64,000 bases of DNA from Epiperipatus broadwayi (lineage: Eukaryota > Onychophora > Udeonychophora > Euonychophora > Peripatidae). The notes under the pieces were generated by a model, which did not search any database, was not told where the DNA came from, and worked only from the letters and a program-made list of their open reading frames with translations. The stretch spans positions 2,666,001 through 2,730,000 of the forward strand of contig JAQFVV010006255.1 in NCBI GenBank assembly GCA_028023455.1, written 5' to 3'. A program made the translations under genes and the position numbers. Below, piece after piece: positions 57,737 to 64,000 of the stretch (positions are counted from its first letter, which is position 1; each line of letters starts with the position of its first letter).

Positions 57737-59936
57737 TGTAACGAAAACAGACGTTCGTTACATTGTTTTTTATTTATTTATTAAACATGAAAGTAAATTA
57801 AAAAGTTCGCATTTAAAAATTTTCTTTTAGAATTAAAAATTGAAATTAAATATCATCTTAAACTCGTATATATTAAATCGCACAGATATAAAAAAATTAT
57901 TAAAATAAAACTGTATTAAAAATAGAAAAGGTATTTTAAAAACAAAAATTTTAAAAAGATTTGGAGATGAAATTATATCTTTAAATTTATCTTTAAATAT
58001 ATTTTTGATTTGGAAAACAGGTTAATTAATCAGAAATGGAAATGATTGTTAATTAGTTAAATGTAAACCAGCCTTGGCATTTAAATGTAAAAACACCGGT
58101 CAGATAAGAAAACAATAGAAACTTTCAGCAAATGAAATAAATCCATTTGGAAATCGGACCTCAACGAAAAGGATCATCTCATTGATGACGTAATGTTAAG
58201 TCAATCCTTCGAATACGTATAAAAGGAAAAATTTTGGAAATTATTAATTAGTGACTAGTTATTGATGATTATTACGATGTAACAGCTAGGTGTTAGTGCT
58301 GAGGGGATTGAAAAAGACGCACAGCTTCAATCCCTTCAGTTCTGTTAAGAAAGGAAGAAAAATGAGCCATCGTTTCTACATTGAGGACCAACTACACTAA
58401 AAAATCTCCGGATGGATAAATAAATCGGCCAACAGGATACCAATCTTCGGACGACGTGGGAATTCACGTTCAAACGGCAAGGAATATATGAAGATAAACT
58501 ATTTAAATAACCGTAAGAACTTTAAAATTTATGAACAGTAAATTAAAAACTTTCCAGATTTAAATAATTGCAATATTATTCTATCTGACCATCATTATTT
58601 ATTAATTAGTTATAATTTTATTTAATGTATTTATTTTGTAAAATCATTTCCATTTATTTATTTTTTGTTCTTTAAGTTTTATTATGATTTTTGTTTTCCG
58701 TTAAGTTAAATTATATAAATGTTAAACTTAAGTCGGGCGTGAATGGCTGTATAGATTTGTAAAGTTATATTAGGGGAGGGTAATCTTAGGTTATTTGTTT
58801 CGTGGTTAGATTGGGTCAATGGATTGGATATATTGGTGTGATTAGTAGATGTAATATTGATTCGCCACGGGCAGAATCGCTTCATACGCCGCACACTTCC
58901 GTTTGCCTATGGAAGGAATTATAAGTCGGATACCGCAGTTCCTTTCTATGGAGTTTTTTGTTTTATTGCTCTTCTTTAGAGATAGATGTAATATTCCTAT
59001 CTCATAAGAGGCAATTTCTTCTTTTAACCTTTTGTGCTGTCGTATTTTATTACATTGAATACATCGATATATTAGATGAATTGATGCCAGTTTGACTATG
59101 AATTTTAGCCTAAGGTTAAATAGGGATAGAATATTTTAATTTCAATGCAAATCTATGTAGTATTCATGCTCGACCCTAGATAAAAATGCATTAAATTTAA
59201 GTTGTTTATAGATGCTTGCATGGATTGTTTATCGGTTAACTATGTTTTGCGTTTTCATATTTGATCAAAATATATAGACATTCGATAAATAATGATACCT
59301 TACGGTGAGTATCTAAAATGTATTTATTCGGATGTCTTTTAAGTTATTGGTGACAATGCAAGTATCTTATGGTGAATACTATTGGGTTACATATAAATTT
59401 CCCTCCGCAATTGTCAGTAATCAATAATTCTATATTTTGATCGCTTATGTTTACTTTGGAATGTTTTTAACCGTGTAATCTATGTAACCGATATATAGCA
59501 ACTTATTATAACAAGCTTTTATAATCCCATCTGTGCGAACTTAATTAAAATGTAAACTTATAATATAATAGAAATTAAAAGGTAAATTAAAATCAAAGTT
59601 AAAAATAATGTTAAATGTTAAAATGTAAACTAATACTAAAATAATTTTAAATCTTATATATATGTGCATAAATAAATGTTTGTATGTTAATTACTGGCAG
59701 TGGCTTATTTTATTCCTTTTTTTATATATACACTTAGATTATCTTATTAAATCTCTGCTATTCCACTGAGCTAGTGACATGGGCTAACGACCGGAATCAA
59801 AATTTTAAAAAAAAAAAAAAAAATTTTTTTTTTTGACTTACGTATCTGCCTACTTTATAAATTTTTCTAGGTTCAAATGCCTAGATGGCGCCCCGTAGTG
59901 CAGTTTACGTTAAGTCGCTTTCTCCGGATCGTTACA
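57737..59936. mobile_element. Solo LTR (2.2 kb) with 4-bp TSD
   Basis: The left end TGTAACGA and right end TCGTTACA are perfect inverted ends of the TG...CA type. The unit is flanked by atac on both sides (57733-57736 and 59937-59940), a TSD of LTR-integrase length. The interior is GC-richer than its flanks and contains a promoter-like cluster (separate entry). There is no internal coding region, as expected after recombination between two LTRs. The sequence differs from the other two LTR families here, though the end GTTACA is shared with the element at 2931-10186. Strand is inferred as + from the TATA box. Confidence 0.82.
58183..58226 (+). promoter_or_regulatory. LTR promoter: CRE-like site and TATA box
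   Basis: tgatgacgtaat (58183-58194) contains TGACGTAA, close to a CRE/ATF-type site. tataaaagg (58218-58226) follows 24 nt later and is a strong TATA box. This spacing and position inside an LTR fit a U3 promoter, so transcription would start near 58,250. No experimental support; called from motifs. Confidence 0.5.
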
Positions 59937-60821
59937 ATACATGAAGAATAATTTTCATTATCTGACAAAGTTTTTGTATTACTTATTTTATTAGATCAGA
60001 AATTAATTTACCATGTCATTTTTTTCATTTGTTTATTTATTTATTTTTTGTAAGAAATTCTTTTTTTAAATTATGTAATGTTTACATTATAGTTTTATTT
60101 CATTGCAATATCTTCTACTTAGAAATTATTAAATAAATATTTACTTGATATCAAATCAAACATCTAATGATTACTTTTTTTGTTTGATGCTAACAGGAGA
60201 CTGTCCTTTGATCTGTTATATTCACTTTATCAATTTTTTTTAAATTTATTTGCAAAGTTAATATTTTGGTTTGTAGATTACATTTTTGTTTTAAATGTTT
60301 TTGATAAACTGTAAAAAATGTAATATAATTTTTATTTTCGTTTGAAAATAAAAACGAGAACATAAAAGTTTTTCCCTAGTGTTAAAATGGCTGCTAAATG
60401 ATTAATACTTTTAAAACAGATATTGTTGTTTTCTAAAAAAAAAAAAATTATGAAAAGTTTTTTATTTTGAAGGTAATCTCATTTTAATCAGAAAATATTA
60501 CTCATGGATAAGTTTCATTAAATTTTTATCTGCACTATTCTCCTCCTTCCTATTTTTTTTTAAATCTTTACATTTTTAAGTGTAATTCTTCCAGTGATTA
60601 TTTTTTTATGGAAGCTTAATTGTACCCAAACATTATGTTTTCCAATTTCAGATGATATCTGCATTATGTACTACTATCTTTGATAATGTCTAATTTTATT
60701 TTATTTTTAAATCATAGATATAGCATGTTTAGATTTATGAAGTAATGATGAAACTGTATTAACAGAAATTATTTTATGCTATCTGTATACAAAATATATT
60801 TTATAATAATACTGAAAATAA

Positions 60822-60885
60822 ACTGCCCCCGTGATATAATGGTTCTGCCATACTCATGACTGAAGTCTGAATCTGACTCACAATT
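60822..60885 (+). other. tRNA-like fragment
   Basis: cccccgtgatataatggttctgcc resembles a tRNA 5' end and D-arm. It is followed at tRNA spacing by tactcatgactga (anticodon-arm-like) and gtctgaatctgactca (B-box-like). Pairing of stems is imperfect and the 3' acceptor is missing, so it is a SINE head or pseudogene. Confidence 0.4.
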
Positions 60886-61615
60886 TGGATTTTTTTTTTC
60901 TAGGTATCTGGATTAAGATAACCATTTAGTATTAATCAATATATGGATATTTAGATATTATTAATGAAATGAAAGAGGTTTTGAAATGTTCTGTTGATTA
61001 AATGAGTTTCAAATATGACTGTTATATAATGTGACTATCATTGTTGCCATAAGTATTTATTTTTTATGATTCTAAGCCTATTTTATCGTATTATATTTAA
61101 AATGGCTAGAAGTGTGTGTATATAATCTTCCACATTATGAAATAGTTTTATTCTGCAAGATTTTGATCTTCATTTCATGATGCTATGAAAGTTTTTTTTT
61201 TTTTTTTACAATTACTTAATCATGATCATGTGAAGATGTGATCAGTAAGTAATTTTGGTATATTATTATTTTATAATGATCAGGTGATAAAGTGTATAGC
61301 GATCCTAATTCCAGAAAAAGAGATAAAGACAAAATTGAAGAAAAAGTTAAGTTATGTAATGAATTACAGTGGAACAATGAATTACACTATGTTTTGTTCC
61401 AAACCCCATCTCCTTGCATTCAATGTATGTAGTGTATAATAGCTTGTGTTTTGTTGATAAATAATGATTAGAAGAGAATACCTTATTGTTTGTTGAACTG
61501 CAAGTGCACAGTACTTTTCAACATGGGCATTTTTTCGTATGAATAGTAATAAGAGGACACATTTATAAATATTTTACTGAATTTTTGTTTACTCATGCAT
61601 TTATTGAAGCCATAA

Positions 61616-61626
61616 GAATATATATA

Positions 61627-61702
<76 letters not shown>
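61616..61702. repeat. (TA)n microsatellite
   Basis: About 85 nt of almost pure TA. The longest such tract in the window and likely to vary in length between individuals or assemblies. Confidence 0.95.
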
Positions 61703-61706
<4 letters not shown>

Positions 61707-63356
61707 ATAAATAGTGAGATGTCGGAATTTTATTTATTATTAAATAAGCTTTGGGCAATATTCTTTTTTTTTTTTCAATAACTTTTTTTTCTTATAGAAA
61801 TTAGGATCCCTAATTATTTTGATGTTTTAAAAATAATTTCAACTTTTAATATATTTTAAAATTTTGCAAACTTTTAGCATTATATTCAGAAAATATTTTA
61901 TTACACAAAACACAGCACATCAAATTCAGAAGGAATAATAAATGAAAAATAAAATGTATGTGGTTTCAACATAAATTGAAGTCATTATACATTGTAATCT
62001 GAAAATATGGGTTAATGAACCAAACAAATAAGCAGCAATGCTGCACAAAGTATAGACTAAAATTATAATGTAATAGCTAAACTCAGTGGGTTTATAAAAC
62101 AAAACACCTTATGCTATAATAAGAAGATATTCAGGGGAAACATTTATAATAAAATATTATGTAAATCATGAGGAGGAGGAGAAATCTCAACTCACTCTAG
62201 TTAGCAAAAAGACAATATCATGAGCATATGCCATTGAGGTTATATTTAAATTTCTTTCTTCCACAAATATTTACTACAACTACCATTTAATCTATCTTCT
62301 AAAGATCTTCTAAGCATCTCATTGCTCTGATCAGATAAAACATTGTTTAATTCTTATTAAATTTTGAAATTCATCATCGAATATACATTCTTCATTCTCA
62401 AAATAAATTTGAATAATATTAGCTTCAATATTCATGTACTCTTTTAGAAAATACACTTAAAATAATTTATAATATTTTTTAACTACTTAAATTTTATTAA
62501 TATGTGGAATGATTTCTGGTTGATAAGTGGAATGATATAAACAAACAACTATGAGAAATTTCTTAAATAACAATAAACAAATATTTATTTTACATTAACA
62601 ATAAATACAAATTACAAATATTGCATATTTGAGTTCACATAGCCAAAATGTTTTCACAACTTCTTCAAAATTATGACAGAAGGATTTAAAAATTAACATC
62701 ATATTTCATAAAAATAAATTCAATTGGATTAAACAAAAATAATCCAGCAGATTAAAATAAACTTTCTGTTATTTAATTATCAAAAAGTTCTCACTTATCA
62801 ATATATCCATACAATAATGCTAATCTTCATATAAGTAGTGTTCCTTTTATGAATATTTAACCTAATAATAATAATAGTTTACTAATCCAGTGATGGAGTG
62901 CTAAGACATATATATATATATATTGTGCCATTACAATTTGGTCACTAGCCAAATTTATAGTAATGTGCATGTAGAAAAGGTCAAACAAAATCATCATCAC
63001 AATTTTATATAACCATAAAGGAAGTTGTAGGGCATCCAAGTTTAAACCCTACAAGGTCCAGTTCTAAAAGCTTTAAACAGAGAAAGAATGGGTCAACAAT
63101 TACATGCTTTACTTGTTTGTGTGTTGATAGAAAGGTAATACACACATTTAAACTATTTAATATTTAATTTTTTCTGTTAAAAAGCAAAGTTATAATGCAT
63201 ACATATAGGCAATGTATGTGTAAATTATTTATTTGTTTTATATTTCAAATATTCAACATTTTAACTTTCTTTAAAACTAAGCTATGCTTGAACATTTTAT
63301 TCTATACTTCTATTTTGCTTTTCTTTAATTATAAGTGGGATTTAAAAGTTACAGAT

Positions 63357-63728
63357 TTAATTAAATAATTGGGTTATAATTACTAAGCTAGCAATTATAT
63401 TATTTAAGGTTAGTTTATGAATGATTTGAAAGAATGAAGGATGTGTGTACATTACATACAAAATTTTACATTTCCTAAATATTGAAAGAAAAGGAAGTAT
63501 TAAATCTGTTAAATTATTTTTTTTGTACAATTGTTTGTTAAAAGAGGAAATCTGTTTAATCAGATATCGATCTTTGTAGCAATTTTTTTTTTGTAAATGA
63601 TTGTTCCACTTTGGAATCTTATAATGAGTCAGAACTCTAATTTTTGAAATTGTCTTATCAAGATCTAAAGAAGGAAGCTCAAAGATTTGAAGTGTTACCT
63701 GGATGTTAAAAAGAAAAAGAAAAAACAA
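63357..63728 (-). CDS. Unidentified 123-codon ORF
   Basis: The longest open frame in the window that I cannot link to a transposon. It starts MFFLFLFNIQVTLQ and has a moderately mixed middle (LPSLDLDKTISKIRVLTHYK) before turning Asn/Lys/Ile-rich. I see no domain, signal or repeat. Poly-A/T runs near 63,582-63,592 and 63,755 weaken a coding reading. Frames of this length are uncommon but possible by chance in 64 kb of AT-rich DNA. It could be an exon or transposon fragment. Confidence 0.2.
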   Translation of the reverse strand: MFFLFLFNIQVTLQIFELPSLDLDKTISKIRVLTHYKIPKWNNHLQKKNCYKDRYLIKQISSFNKQLYKKNNLTDLILPFLSIFRKCKILYVMYTHPSFFQIIHKLTLNNIIASLVIITQLFN

Positions 63729-64000
63729 AAGAAAGGAAATAAGAATTGAGTCTATTTTTTTTTTAAAAAAACAAAAGTGTCTGGAATAAAGGATTAAACT
63801 TTTCAGTTGAAAAATAATGTAGTTGAAAATAAATTACAGATCTAATTAAAACAAATTTGTCCAAAAATAGCAAGTGATGCTATCTCTGATTGGTTAAGGT
63901 AGCTAAAAATTGGATATAAAAAGCTGTCTTGAATTATTATTAAGATTATTATTGTGATTGATTCAGATTATTAAACTATAATATTGAACGTTGAAAATAT

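Larger units (their letters stand above)
59941..64000. other. AT-rich DNA to the window end
   Basis: No gene or transposon ends recognised apart from the tRNA-like piece, TA tract and ORF listed separately. Confidence 0.45.

Noticed and set aside
58706-58894. 62-codon ORF in the solo LTR
   Set aside because: Inside an LTR, no family resemblance, and antisense to the inferred promoter direction.
63030-63075. Possible tRNA-like block (agggcatccaagtttaaaccctacaa)
   Set aside because: Neither A box nor B box fits well on either strand.
1-64000. CRISPR arrays, bacterial operons, rRNA genes
   Set aside because: No regularly spaced direct repeats with unique spacers, no ribosome-binding-site and operon pattern, and no rRNA-like blocks. 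All coding signals are of eukaryotic transposable elements.

Overview
The window is very AT-rich, roughly three quarters A+T by eye, with long (TA)n tracts, poly-A/T runs and almost no open reading frames above 100 codons. Every interpretable coding signal belongs to eukaryotic transposable elements: an RTE-type non-LTR retrotransposon, Ty3/gypsy-type LTR elements, pogo/Tigger-like and hAT-like DNA transposons, and tRNA-derived retroposons. I see no bacterial features, no CRISPR array, no rRNA and no convincing host protein-coding gene. This fits an intergenic or intronic, repeat-filled region of an invertebrate animal genome. The style of the RTE endonuclease/RT protein leans towards an arthropod, but a mollusc or cnidarian cannot be excluded from sequence alone. 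|| Layout. 0-2.9 kb: a tRNA-like SINE head, a (TA)n tract and a hAT-like MITE (1887-2758) carrying a minisatellite. 2.9-10.2 kb: a Ty3/gypsy-type element with unusually long LTRs (about 2.55 kb each), a broken gag and no pol. 10.2-13.5 kb: unassigned DNA with a tRNA-Met-like piece. 13.5-13.7 kb: an RTE scrap. 14.14-14.58 kb: a fold-back retroposon with target-site duplications (TSDs). 14.7-18.4 kb: a heavily mutated minus-strand Ty3/gypsy gag-pol. 18.88-19.69 kb: a hAT-like MITE with a perfect 8-bp TSD. 19.7-22.6 kb: unidentified coding-like minus-strand sequence. 22.6-27.2 kb and 31.97-33.31 kb: two pogo/Tigger-like elements of one family in opposite orientation. 27.97-28.59 kb: a head-to-head tRNA-containing fold-back retroposon with a perfect 17-bp TSD. 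35.87-41.75 kb: a gag-only LTR element whose left end is an inverted LTR. 42.3-45.93 kb: a nearly intact RTE with one in-frame stop. 48.9-51.1 kb: a dead copy of the same RTE family. 57.74-59.94 kb: a 2.2-kb solo LTR with a 4-bp TSD. The rest is AT-rich DNA without recognisable content. || How the parts relate. There is no operon or pathway here. The relationships are those of autonomous and parasitic elements. The RTE supplies endonuclease/reverse transcriptase of the kind that can mobilise RNAs in trans, and the fold-back retroposons have the long TSDs expected of such mobilisation. The LTR elements that keep only gag would need pol in trans. The pogo/Tigger-like and hAT-like copies are non-autonomous deletion products. 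The two most unusual structures are the LTR element bounded by two U3 ends (35865-41747) and the paired fold-back retroposons.
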